Shown in pieces: positions 19,188-29,221 of a DNA stretch of 64,000 nucleotides (position 1 is the stretch's first letter; each line of letters starts with the position of its first letter). The position numbers and the translations under genes were made by a program. Under the pieces are notes generated by a model. The model saw only the letters and a list, made by a program, of their open reading frames with translations, was not told where the DNA came from and ran no database searches. The stretch is from contig NZ_LZJZ01000084.1 in assembly GCF_001667585.1 (NCBI RefSeq), forward strand, positions 29,579 through 93,578. Reading direction: 5' to 3'. The stretch is from Mycobacterium sp. E2733 (GTDB taxonomy: Bacteria; Actinomycetota; Actinomycetes; Mycobacteriales; Mycobacteriaceae).

Positions 19188-20138
19188 ATGACTGAAGAAC
19201 GGGAGATGCTGCGGGAGACCGTCGCGGCGCTGGTGGCCAAGCACGCAACCCCGGCGGCGGTGCGCGCGGCGATGGAGTCCGAACGCGGCTACGACGAGTC
19301 GCTGTGGCAGCTGTTGTGCGAGCAGGTGGGGGCCGCGGCGCTGGTCATCCCCGAGGAGCTGGGCGGCGCGGGCGGCGAACTGGCCGATGCCGCAACCGTT
19401 TTGCAGGAGCTGGGCCGGGCCCTGGTCCCTTCGCCGCTGCTGGGCACGACGCTGGCGGAGCTGGCGGTGCTGGCCGCGCCCGAGCCCGACGCCGAGATGC
19501 TGGGCGGCCTCGCCGAGGGCACCTCGATAGGCGCGCTGGTGCTCGACGCCGACTACGTGGTCAACGGCGATATCGCTGACGTCGTGGTCGCCGTCGACGA
19601 CGGTGAGCTCAGCCGGTGGACCCGATTCGGCGCGCAGCCGGTCACCACGATGGACCCGACCCGGCGGCTCGCGCGGCTACGGCCGGAGGAGGCCGAACCG
19701 ATCGGCACCGACCCCGGCATCGCCCACGCCGCGGCAATCCTGCTGGCCGCCGAGCAGGTCGGCGCGGCCGAACGCTGCCTGGAACTCACCGTCGAATACA
19801 CCAAGAACAGGGTGCAATTCGGCCGCCCGATCGGCAGTTTCCAGGCCCTCAAACACCGGATGGCCGACCTGTACGTCACGATCGCCGCGGCGAAGGCCGT
19901 CGTTGCGGACGCGTGCGACGACCCCACCCCGACCAACGCGGCCACTGCGCGCCTGGCCGCCACCGAAGCGCTGTGCGCCGCGGCCGCCGAAGGCATCCAG
20001 CTGCACGGCGGGATCGCGATCACCTGGGAACACGACATGCACCTGTATTTCAAACGCGCCCACGGCAGCGCGCATCTGCTCAGCACACCGCACGAACTGC
20101 TCGCGCGACTGGAAGCCGAGGTGCTCGAACCGTCGTGA
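19188..20138 (+). CDS. fadE33: Acyl-CoA dehydrogenase FadE33
   Basis: Second short ACAD subunit (316 residues) of the operon, with TKNRVQFGRPIGSFQALKHR and IQLHGGIAITWEHDMHLYFK near the C-terminus. The ATG giving MTEEREMLRETVAALVA is chosen over an in-frame ATG 20 codons upstream, because the intervening residues come from the MIRU-like element. It overlaps aspB by GTGA. Likely alternates with FadE32 as partner of FadE31. Confidence 0.91.
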   Translation: MTEEREMLRETVAALVAKHATPAAVRAAMESERGYDESLWQLLCEQVGAAALVIPEELGGAGGELADAATVLQELGRALVPSPLLGTTLAELAVLAAPEPDAEMLGGLAEGTSIGALVLDADYVVNGDIADVVVAVDDGELSRWTRFGAQPVTTMDPTRRLARLRPEEAEPIGTDPGIAHAAAILLAAEQVGAAERCLELTVEYTKNRVQFGRPIGSFQALKHRMADLYVTIAAAKAVVADACDDPTPTNAATARLAATEALCAAAAEGIQLHGGIAITWEHDMHLYFKRAHGSAHLLSTPHELLARLEAEVLEPS

Positions 20139-21292
20139 ACGACCATGTCGCGCGGCGCGCCGCCATCCCGCCGTTCTATGTGATGGACGTGTGGCTGGCC
20201 GCCGCGGAACGCCAACGCAGCCACGGCGACTTGGTGAACCTGTCGGCCGGCCAGCCCAGCGTGGGAGCGCCGGAGCCGGTGCGGGCGGCGGCGGCCGCCG
20301 CCCTCCACCTCAACGAGCTGGGTTACAGCGTGACACTGGGCATCCCCGAGCTGCGCGCGGCGATAGCGGCGGATTATCAACGCCTGCACGGGCTCCGGGT
20401 CGAACCCGACGACGTGGTGCTCACCACCGGTTCGTCCGGCGGATTCCTGCTCGCCTTCCTGGCATGCTTCGACGCGGGCGACCGGGTGGCGCTGGCCAGT
20501 CCAGGTTACCCGTGTTACCGAAACATCCTGTCCGCGCTGGGATGTGAGGTGGTTGAGATCCCCTGCGGACCACAGACCCGCTTCCAGCCCACCGTGCAGA
20601 TGCTGGCAGAACTAGATCCGCCGGTACAGGGCGTGATCGTCGCCAGCCCGGCCAATCCCACCGGAACCGTCATCGCGCCGTCGGAGCTGGCCGCGATCGC
20701 GTCCTGGTGCGAGACGTCGGGGGTGCGGCTGATCAGCGACGAGGTTTACCACGGCCTGGTGTACGAGGGGGCACCGCAGACCAGCTGCGCCTGGCAGACA
20801 TCACGAGATGCCTTGGTGGTCAACAGCTTTTCGAAGTACTGGGCGATGACGGGTTGGCGGCTGGGCTGGATGTTGGTGCCGCCGGCGCTGCTGCGAGCGG
20901 TGGACCGCCTGACCGGCAACTTCACCATCTGCCCGCCGGTGCTGTCGCAGCTCGCCGGGGTGGCTGCCTTCACCACCGAGTCGATCGCCGAAGCCGACGG
21001 CAACCTGCACCACTACGCGACCAATCGCGCGTTGCTGCTGGATGGGCTGCGCCAGATCGGCATTGACCGGCTTGCGCCCACCGACGGCGCGTTCTACGTG
21101 TACGCCGACGTGTCGGACCGCACCAATGACTCGATCGCGTTCTGTTCGAAACTGTTGGACGACACCGGCGTTGCCATCGCCCCGGGGATCGATTTTGACA
21201 CCGTGCACGGCAATTCGTTCGTCCGGCTGTCGTTCGCCGGGCCGACGGGCGACATCGAAGAGGCCCTGCAGCGGATCGGGCCCTGGCTTTAG
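20135..21292 (+). CDS. aspB: PLP-dependent aminotransferase AspB
   Basis: Class I/II aminotransferase of 385 residues with the cofactor Lys234 in SFSKYWAMTGWRLGW, the SPANPTGT loop and the C-terminal FVRLSFAG arginine. Substrate is unproven; the aspartate label follows the M. tuberculosis name Rv3565. Start GTG overlaps the fadE33 stop by four bases, placing it last in the KstR2-controlled fadD3 operon, although a transamination step is not part of the accepted steroid route. It is convergent with nat and overlaps its end by 4 bases. Confidence 0.9.
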   Translation: MNDHVARRAAIPPFYVMDVWLAAAERQRSHGDLVNLSAGQPSVGAPEPVRAAAAAALHLNELGYSVTLGIPELRAAIAADYQRLHGLRVEPDDVVLTTGSSGGFLLAFLACFDAGDRVALASPGYPCYRNILSALGCEVVEIPCGPQTRFQPTVQMLAELDPPVQGVIVASPANPTGTVIAPSELAAIASWCETSGVRLISDEVYHGLVYEGAPQTSCAWQTSRDALVVNSFSKYWAMTGWRLGWMLVPPALLRAVDRLTGNFTICPPVLSQLAGVAAFTTESIAEADGNLHHYATNRALLLDGLRQIGIDRLAPTDGAFYVYADVSDRTNDSIAFCSKLLDDTGVAIAPGIDFDTVHGNSFVRLSFAGPTGDIEEALQRIGPWL

Positions 21293-22119
21293 GCGTCCAG
21301 GATCTTGTCGAGGCGGGCCTCGAGCACGCCGCGGTCACCGATGTCGGACACGTTGATGCCGAACCGGCCGACGAGGGCGTCGACCACCGCGGCCGCGTCG
21401 TCCAGGCGGATCTTCTCGCTGGCGTCGGCGCGGTGGATGGCAAGGTTCCGGCCGGCCAGGTTGAGCCGGGCGTCGTCGGTCACGCGCGCGGCTGTCAGTC
21501 CGGTGACGAAGTGCGACGAGGGATGCGTTGAGACGAACCAGCTGCCCACTTCCAGGTCGACCTCCGGCGCGGTCCGGGTGCTGAACTCGTAGAGCGGTTG
21601 CCACTCGCCGCGGACCTGGGCCTGCAGGACCAGGCCGTCGCCGCGGTCCTCCAGCCGGTAGGGCTCGTGCGTCGTCTGCTGGACGCTGCCCGTCTCGATG
21701 CGCAGTGGCGAGGTGGGCGTCTGGCCACCGAAGCCCACGTCGACGAGGTATGAACCGTGCGAGCCCGGGAACGTCACCGCCAGCACGGTGTGCGTCTGCG
21801 GCGGTGACGGCGCGTCGAGCGCCCGCATCCACACCACCCGGCCGACCAGGCGCCGCACGCGGAAGCCCAGCTCGGTCAGCACATATCCCATCAAGCCGTT
21901 CTGCTCGTAGCAGTAGCCGCCGCGGCGCCGGTGAACCAGCTTGCCTGCGAGCGCGCCGGGACTCAGGTCGTCGACCGGCACCCCCAGCACCGGATCGAGG
22001 TTTTCGAAGGGAATCGCCTTGGTGTGCGCGCTCACCAGGGCCCGCAGTACGTCGAGGTTGGGCGCCGCGTCGCCGCCATAGCCGATGCGATCGAAGTACT
22101 CGCCCAAGTTCAGCATCAT
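21289..22119 (-). CDS. nat: Arylamine N-acetyltransferase
   Basis: Transfers acetyl or propionyl groups from CoA to arylamines. In M. tuberculosis it is linked to cholesterol catabolism as a possible propionyl-CoA sink. The 276-residue protein has the Cys70-His110-Asp127 triad in RRGGYCYEQN, PPQTH and LVDVG; these numbers equal the family numbering, which supports the first of two adjacent ATGs. No clear ribosome-binding site. In M. tuberculosis it is the last gene of hsaA-hsaD-hsaC-hsaB-nat. Here three unrelated genes on the other strand intervene, so it must have its own promoter. Confidence 0.94.
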   Translation of the reverse strand: MMLNLGEYFDRIGYGGDAAPNLDVLRALVSAHTKAIPFENLDPVLGVPVDDLSPGALAGKLVHRRRGGYCYEQNGLMGYVLTELGFRVRRLVGRVVWMRALDAPSPPQTHTVLAVTFPGSHGSYLVDVGFGGQTPTSPLRIETGSVQQTTHEPYRLEDRGDGLVLQAQVRGEWQPLYEFSTRTAPEVDLEVGSWFVSTHPSSHFVTGLTAARVTDDARLNLAGRNLAIHRADASEKIRLDDAAAVVDALVGRFGINVSDIGDRGVLEARLDKILDA

Positions 22120-22215
22120 AGGGCCATTCTGCTGCCAACCCCGTCTGCAGGCGTGCGACGGCCGCTAGCGGGTATGCCGTTCCCTAGCCCAGGCCCCGGC
22201 ACGAAGGAGGAACAC

Positions 22216-22821
22216 ATGACCCACGTCGACCTCTACCTCGACCCCGTCTGTCCGTTCTCCTGGGTGACGGCGCGCTGGCTGCGCGACGCCGCGGAATCGA
22301 CGCACACGCCGGTCGCCCTGCGCCAGATGAGCCTGGCGGTGCTCAACGAGGGTCAGGACGCCGACGACGAAAAACAGCGACACATGATGGAGCGGTCGAC
22401 GCGGCTGGGACGCCTGTTCGCCGCGGCCGTCGCCGAGCGGGGGCCCGACGCGTTCTCAGGCCTGTACGACTCGATAGGCCGGCGCATTCATGTGCGCCGG
22501 GAGGAACCCACCCCGGCCACGATCCGGGAGGCTCTCGCCGCGAACGGCCTCGAGGAACGACTCGCCGAAGCGCTCGACGACAGCGGCTTCGACGAAGCGG
22601 TCAGAAAGGCACACCAAGCCAGTCAGGACGCGTTGGGCGACGAGGCAGGCAGCCCGATCATCGCGATTGACGGACACGCGTTCTCCGGCCCTGTCCTGAC
22701 CCGGGCGCCCAGCGCGCAGGACGGTGTCCGGCTGCTGGAGGCCGTGCTCACGATCGCCGACATGCCCGAATTCGCCGCGCTGCAACGGCCCTATGAGGGC
22801 CCGCCGACCATCGACGCCTGA
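22216..22821 (+). CDS. DsbA-family protein with CPFS active site (mycothiol-dependent reductase-like)
   Basis: The 201-residue thioredoxin-fold protein resembles the FrnE-type DsbA group, which includes the mycothiol-dependent nitroreductase Rv2466c. It has DPVCPFSW at residues 9-16, SPIIAIDGHAFSGPVLTRAP with the cis-Pro equivalent, and the all-helical insertion between. The usual CPWC is CPFS here, leaving one thiol (Cys12). A single cysteine cannot run a dithiol cycle, so a monothiol or mycothiol mechanism is likely; that is inference. There is no signal peptide, so it acts in the cytoplasm. The AAGGAGG ribosome-binding site 5 bases upstream is near perfect. It diverges from nat. Confidence 0.83.
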   Translation: MTHVDLYLDPVCPFSWVTARWLRDAAESTHTPVALRQMSLAVLNEGQDADDEKQRHMMERSTRLGRLFAAAVAERGPDAFSGLYDSIGRRIHVRREEPTPATIREALAANGLEERLAEALDDSGFDEAVRKAHQASQDALGDEAGSPIIAIDGHAFSGPVLTRAPSAQDGVRLLEAVLTIADMPEFAALQRPYEGPPTIDA

Positions 22822-22971
22822 GCGCGGCCGACGCGCGTCGTCGGCTAACTCTCCCGGCCCCGGCCCTGGCCGGGTGAACGAAGGTTGGCGAAAGAGACAC
22901 CGGGCGAGGTCCCGAGCGCTTAACCTTGAGCTCGCCTATCACATATTTCGCGGAGGGTTGAGCGCCAGCAA

Positions 22972-25900
22972 ATGCCTGAAGAGCCCCATTCCGACAATGC
23001 CGCACCGGTACCGAGTGGCATCGCCGCGGAGCTGGCGGCCGCGGGGTTCGAGGATGCGCGCCAGGTAGCCCGCGGCGGAGCGGGCGTCATCTACTGCGCC
23101 TATGAGACCGCGCTCGGGCGAAGCGTCGCGGTGAAGGTGCTGCCGTCCCACATCGACGACGACAGCAGGGAACGGTTTCTGCGCGAGGGCTACGCGATGG
23201 GCGGACTATCCGGCCATCCGAACATCGTCAACATCCTGCGGGTCGGCGTGACCCCGAGCGGCAAGCCCTACATCGTGATGCCCTACCACTCGGCGGACTC
23301 GCTGGCAGTCCGGCTGCGCCGAGAAGGGCCGGTCGCCTGGCCCGAGGCGTTGCACATCGGCGTAAAGCTTTGCGGCGCACTGGAAACCGCGCACCGGACC
23401 GGGACCCTGCACCGCGACATCAAGCCGGCCAACATCCTCGTCAATGACTATGGCGAGCCGCAACTGAGCGATTTCGGCATCGCCCACATCGAAGGCGGGT
23501 ATGAGACCGCGACCGGGTTCTTCTCCGGGACGATCGATTTCACCGCGCCCGAGGTCATGACGGGCAACCCGGCGACCGTCGCCTCCGACATGTATTCGCT
23601 GGGCGCCACGCTGTATGCGCTCATCGCGGGTAACGCCGCCCACGAGCGCAAGAAGGGCGAGGATCTGATCGCGCAATATCTGCGCATCAGCACCACCGGG
23701 ATCCCGGACATGCGGCCCGACGGCATCCCGGACGCGGTGTGCTCGGCGATCGAGAGGGCGATGTCGATCGACCCCGCCGAGCGACCCGCGTCGGCCGAGG
23801 AGTTCGGCCGCGAGTTACAGGCCGCCCAGCGCCGCAACGGGCTGAAACCCGACGCGATGGCCATCACCGGACGGCCCTCGGCCGTGGCGGCGGATGCCCC
23901 GTTGGTCCCGCCGGTCCCGCCCGGCGGCCACAGCGAGGTGGCGCACCCACCCCTCCCCAACACGTCGAGCATGCCCGCACCGACGCGTGGGCCGAGAGGG
24001 CACGACGACCCGACCTCCGCGATCAGCGCCCCGCTCGGGCACGAACATGCGCTGGAAACGGCGGCCCTTCCACGGTCGGCACCCGCTGAGCTGGCGAGCT
24101 TGCTGCGTGGCGGACAGGGGTCGGCGACGCAACCGAAGGTGCGGCCGCCCAACGCTGCCCCGCCGTCGGGCCGAACCGGCGGCGCCCAGGGCCCGCCGCG
24201 CAGTCCCCGGGACCGGGCCGCCGCGTGGTTCGCGGAGCCGGGGAAGAAGCGAAACCGCATCGCGCTGGTGGCCGGAGCGGTCGCCGCGGTCGTGCTGTTA
24301 ATCATCGGCGGCGCATTTTTAGCGCTCTCGCCGGATAACAACGCCGGGTCGAAAAGCGCGTCCGGGCAACCGACCGCGCAGCCACCCATGCAATGGAAGC
24401 CGATCACCAACGCGCGCATTTCGCGGGACGCCGCGGCCACCACGCAGGCCGACGGCACCATCTGGATCTTCGGCGGCATCCGCAGCGACGGTGGCCTGAC
24501 CGGACTGCAGGAGGGCTACGACCCCGTCATCGACAGCTGGAAGGGCGGCGACGACCTGCCGGTCCCCGTTTCGCACGCGATGGCGGTCACCTGGCAGGGC
24601 AACCCGGTGGTGCTCGGCGGCTGGAGGTCCGAGGGCGGCAAAAACGTTGCGAGCGATCAGGTTTGGCGGGTCATCAACAGCCGCTGGGTCGAGCTTCCGC
24701 ACCTGTTGCAGCCCCGGGCGGCCGCGGCGGCGGCCGTGGTCGGCGACCGGCTGATCGTCACGGGCGGCGTCGACGCGAGCGGCGCGCTGCTGAACACAAC
24801 CGAGGTGTTCGACGGCAACACCTGGACCCTCGGCGCGCCCATCCCGACGCCGCGTCAGATGCTGGCCGCGGCCTCGGACGGGAAGCTGGTGTACACCGTG
24901 GGCGGCACCAGCGGCACTACGGACCTGGCGACGGTCGAGGCGTACGACCCGGCCGCGAAGACGTGGACGCCGTTGCCCGTCTTGAGCCAGCCGCGCAGCG
25001 ACCTCGGCGTGGCGATCGTCGACGGGCGCCTGGTCGCGGTCGGCGGCGTGTCTGCGGGGCAACTCCTCAAGAGCGTCTCCGCCTTCGACCTCATGACCAA
25101 GGCGTGGTCCGCCCTGCCCGACATGACCACCGCGCGGCACGGCATGGCCGTCGACGCGGTGGAGAAGTCTGTGTACGCGATCGGCGGGTCGACCGCCGTG
25201 GGCGACGGCCAGCTGACGTCGTCGGCCGAAGCGCTGAAGCTGCCGGCCCGCCGGATCCAGCCGGCGTCGCAGTGGCGGTCGCTGCCGGACGCGCCGACGC
25301 CCCGGTTGATGACGGCATGGGCCGTGGTCAACGACAAGATCTGGATCGTCGGCGGCCTGCGGAACGGCGTCGCGCTGCAGACCGTCGAGAGCTATGACCC
25401 GCACACGGGCACCTGGCAGACCGGGCCGCCATTGCCCATCCCGCTGCATCACGCGGCGGCGACGACGTACCGCGGCGAGGTGGTGGTCCTCGGCGGCGCG
25501 AGCGATCAGCTCGCCGACGCATCCGACAAGATGTTCGCTCTGCGCGGCGGCAATTGGGTCGAGCTGCCCCACCTGACGCATGCGCGTGCGGCGCCGGCCG
25601 CAGCGGTGGTAGGCGACAAGCTGGTCGCGATGGGCGGGCAGAACGCCAAACAAATCGTTCCGCAGACGGAGGTTTTCGACGGCAATTCCTGGAAGGACGC
25701 CGCCGACATGCCGACCCCGCGCGAACACCTGGCCGCGGTGTCGGATGGCACCTACGTGTACGCGATCGGCGGTAGGTTCCTCTCCGCCGACAAGAACTCC
25801 TCGGCGAACGAGCGGTTCGATCCGCAATCGGGCAACTGGACCAAGCTGGTGGGCATGCCGACCCCACGCGGGAGCTACGGCGCGACCTACATCGACGGCC

Positions 25901-26121
25901 GCATCGTGGTGGTCGGCGGCGAGGAACCCACGATGGTGCTCAACGTCGTCGAGATGTACGACATCGCCGACGCGAAGTGGAGCACCCTGCCGCCGATGCC
26001 CACCGCGCGTCACGCCGAGGTGGTGGCGACGGTCGGGAACACCGTTTACTGCATCGGCGGCGCGAACCGGCCGACCCATGAGGGTCCGATCGCCACGGTC
26101 GAGGCGCTCGACTTCATGTAG
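22972..26121 (+). CDS. Membrane Ser/Thr protein kinase with double Kelch-propeller ectodomain
   Basis: A 1049-residue receptor kinase. The cytoplasmic kinase domain (about 25-290) has the Gly loop RGGAGVIY, Lys55 in VAVKV, HRD at 147-149, DFG at 167-169 and TAPE, so it should be active. A Pro-rich juxtamembrane linker leads to one membrane helix at about 430-453, and the remainder (473-1049) is exported. It holds twelve Kelch repeats, seen as twelve GG doublets such as IFGGIRSDG, VLGGWRSEG and CIGGANRP. These form two sets of six, because QWKPITNARISRDAAATTQ aligns with QWRSLPDAPTPRLMTAWAV at 766. M. tuberculosis PknD has an NHL propeller in this place. Ligand and substrates are unknown. The GGAGGG site is rather far from the ATG. 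Confidence 0.9.
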   Translation: MPEEPHSDNAAPVPSGIAAELAAAGFEDARQVARGGAGVIYCAYETALGRSVAVKVLPSHIDDDSRERFLREGYAMGGLSGHPNIVNILRVGVTPSGKPYIVMPYHSADSLAVRLRREGPVAWPEALHIGVKLCGALETAHRTGTLHRDIKPANILVNDYGEPQLSDFGIAHIEGGYETATGFFSGTIDFTAPEVMTGNPATVASDMYSLGATLYALIAGNAAHERKKGEDLIAQYLRISTTGIPDMRPDGIPDAVCSAIERAMSIDPAERPASAEEFGRELQAAQRRNGLKPDAMAITGRPSAVAADAPLVPPVPPGGHSEVAHPPLPNTSSMPAPTRGPRGHDDPTSAISAPLGHEHALETAALPRSAPAELASLLRGGQGSATQPKVRPPNAAPPSGRTGGAQGPPRSPRDRAAAWFAEPGKKRNRIALVAGAVAAVVLLIIGGAFLALSPDNNAGSKSASGQPTAQPPMQWKPITNARISRDAAATTQADGTIWIFGGIRSDGGLTGLQEGYDPVIDSWKGGDDLPVPVSHAMAVTWQGNPVVLGGWRSEGGKNVASDQVWRVINSRWVELPHLLQPRAAAAAAVVGDRLIVTGGVDASGALLNTTEVFDGNTWTLGAPIPTPRQMLAAASDGKLVYTVGGTSGTTDLATVEAYDPAAKTWTPLPVLSQPRSDLGVAIVDGRLVAVGGVSAGQLLKSVSAFDLMTKAWSALPDMTTARHGMAVDAVEKSVYAIGGSTAVGDGQLTSSAEALKLPARRIQPASQWRSLPDAPTPRLMTAWAVVNDKIWIVGGLRNGVALQTVESYDPHTGTWQTGPPLPIPLHHAAATTYRGEVVVLGGASDQLADASDKMFALRGGNWVELPHLTHARAAPAAAVVGDKLVAMGGQNAKQIVPQTEVFDGNSWKDAADMPTPREHLAAVSDGTYVYAIGGRFLSADKNSSANERFDPQSGNWTKLVGMPTPRGSYGATYIDGRIVVVGGEEPTMVLNVVEMYDIADAKWSTLPPMPTARHAEVVATVGNTVYCIGGANRPTHEGPIATVEALDFM

Positions 26122-26350
26122 TGGCCGTGCGTGCGGCGATGAAGCGGCGAGGAGCGGTCGACTGGCTGTATGGCGCCATGGAGCCGAGGCGTAGGAGGCC
26201 GCTGCCGATCGCATAACCACCTGCGGTCGCGACGCCCACCAGCACCGGAGCCCGCCCACCCAGCCGGTTGTTTTACTTGCGCCAGATAGGGGGATCCCAC
26301 TAGAAGCCAGCGCCAGCGCAAGGCGAAAACCGATCTGATGGGAGCCCAGG

Positions 26351-26800
26351 ATGAACAGCACCGCTATCTGGATCGTGGTCGCCGCCGCGGTTGTCTTGTT
26401 GATTCTCGTCGTCCTCGTCGCAATCACCGGTATGCGACGCCGTCGCCGGCAGCGACAGGCCGAGGAGATTCGCGAAGAAGCGAGGCAGGCGACCGCCCAG
26501 GTCGAACGGCGGGAAGCCCTTGCCCAGGAAACGGCCGCCAAGGCCCGCGCCGCCCAGGCCGAGGCGGAGGCCAAGGCGGCCGAAGCCGCCCGGCTGCAGG
26601 ACCGGGCGGCCAACCACCAGAGCGAGGTCGCGGAGTCGCGCGAACAACTGCAGGAGCAGTGGAAGCGCGCCGATGAACTGCACCCCGAAGCCACCGCGGA
26701 GCCAGCGGGTGAGCACGACGATCCCAACGTGGCGCGGTCAACCCGCCCGCATGATGCCGAGGCCGTCCAGCGCGAGACCTATCGCGGGACACCCGGCTGA
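26351..26800 (+). CDS. Small membrane-anchored coiled-coil protein
   Basis: 149 residues. The N-terminal helix IWIVVAAAVVLLILVVLVAI (about 6-25) is followed by basic MRRRRRQRQ, so the bulk is probably cytoplasmic by the positive-inside rule. A long Ala/Glu/Gln/Arg-rich coiled coil (about 35-110) ends in a polar tail. No enzymatic motif. ATG with GGGAGCCCAGG before it. It lies 229 bases after the Kelch kinase on the same strand; a shared function (scaffold or kinase substrate) is possible but unsupported. It ends tail to tail with hsaB. Confidence 0.75.
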   Translation: MNSTAIWIVVAAAVVLLILVVLVAITGMRRRRRQRQAEEIREEARQATAQVERREALAQETAAKARAAQAEAEAKAAEAARLQDRAANHQSEVAESREQLQEQWKRADELHPEATAEPAGEHDDPNVARSTRPHDAEAVQRETYRGTPG

Positions 26801-26801
26801 T

Positions 26802-27365
26802 CTAGAGCCAGGTGTCCTGCGTGGTGGCGGTGAGAAACGCTTCCAGATCGTCGCGCCACTGGGCCGGCGTGGTCTTGTCCGGTTCGATCCCGGTGTATTC
26901 CCCGCGATAGAACAGCAGCGGGCGCGGCTTGATCTTGGGCGCCTCCGACAACGACCGGACCGCGCCGAACACGACGAAGTGGTCGCCGCCGTCGTGCACC
27001 GACGCCACCGTGCAGTCGATGTAGGCCAGCGACCCGTCGATGATCGGTGAGCCGAGTTCGGAAGCATGCCAATCGATTCCGGCGAACTTGTCGGGTTCCT
27101 TCGATCCGAATCGCGCGGATACGTGCTTCTGCTTCTCGGTCAGCACGTTGACACAGAACCGGCCGCTGGCCTCGATGGCCTGCCAGGACCGCGAAACCTT
27201 GGTGGGGCAGAACAACACCAACGGCGGATCCAGCGACAGCGCCGCGAACGACTGGCAGGCGAAGCCGATCGGGACCTCGTCGTGCACCGTGGTGATGATC
27301 GTTATGCCGGTGCAGAACTGGCCCAGCACCTGCCGGAAGGACCGCGGATCGATCGGCGCAGACAT
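26802..27365 (-). CDS. hsaB: Flavin reductase HsaB
   Basis: NADH:flavin oxidoreductase that supplies reduced FMN to the oxygenase HsaA for 3-HSA hydroxylation. The 187 residues show the flavin-reductase domain with FACQSFAALSLDPPLVLFCP (FMN site) and GDHFVVFGAVRSL. The ATG MSAPIDPRSFRQVLGQFCTG equals the recalled Rv3567c start. It is the last gene of hsaA-hsaD-hsaC-hsaB, since nat no longer follows. It lies 2 bases after the hsaC stop. Confidence 0.94.
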   Translation of the reverse strand: MSAPIDPRSFRQVLGQFCTGITIITTVHDEVPIGFACQSFAALSLDPPLVLFCPTKVSRSWQAIEASGRFCVNVLTEKQKHVSARFGSKEPDKFAGIDWHASELGSPIIDGSLAYIDCTVASVHDGGDHFVVFGAVRSLSEAPKIKPRPLLFYRGEYTGIEPDKTTPAQWRDDLEAFLTATTQDTWL

Positions 27366-27367
27366 GA

Positions 27368-29145
<1,778 letters not shown>

Positions 29146-29147
29146 TC

Positions 29148-29218
29148 AGCGCCGCTCCTCTCCCCCGCAAGGAGGGGCCCCACATCGCCTTCTTGCTCTG
29201 CATCGTCGCCGGCGCGCA
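29148..29218 (-). repeat. MIRU-like element D, between hsaA and hsaD
   Basis: Minus-strand copy: CGCCGGCGACGATGCAGAGC, GCGATGTGGGGCCCCTCC, TTGCGGGGGAGAGGAGCGGC. It has lost about nine bases of the GGTACC-containing middle relative to copies B and C, which puts its small frame out of register with hsaD. It fills the hsaA-hsaD gap and supplies the apparent ribosome-binding site of hsaD. The end CGCCGGCGACGATGCAGAGC is the part closest to the M. tuberculosis MIRU as remembered. Confidence 0.75.
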
Positions 29219-29221
29219 CCG

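Noticed and set aside
24319..26727. 802-codon open frame antisense to the Kelch kinase
   Set aside because: The sense frame has clear kinase and Kelch motifs; the antisense product is Arg/Ala-rich with no domain, a normal effect of high third-position GC.
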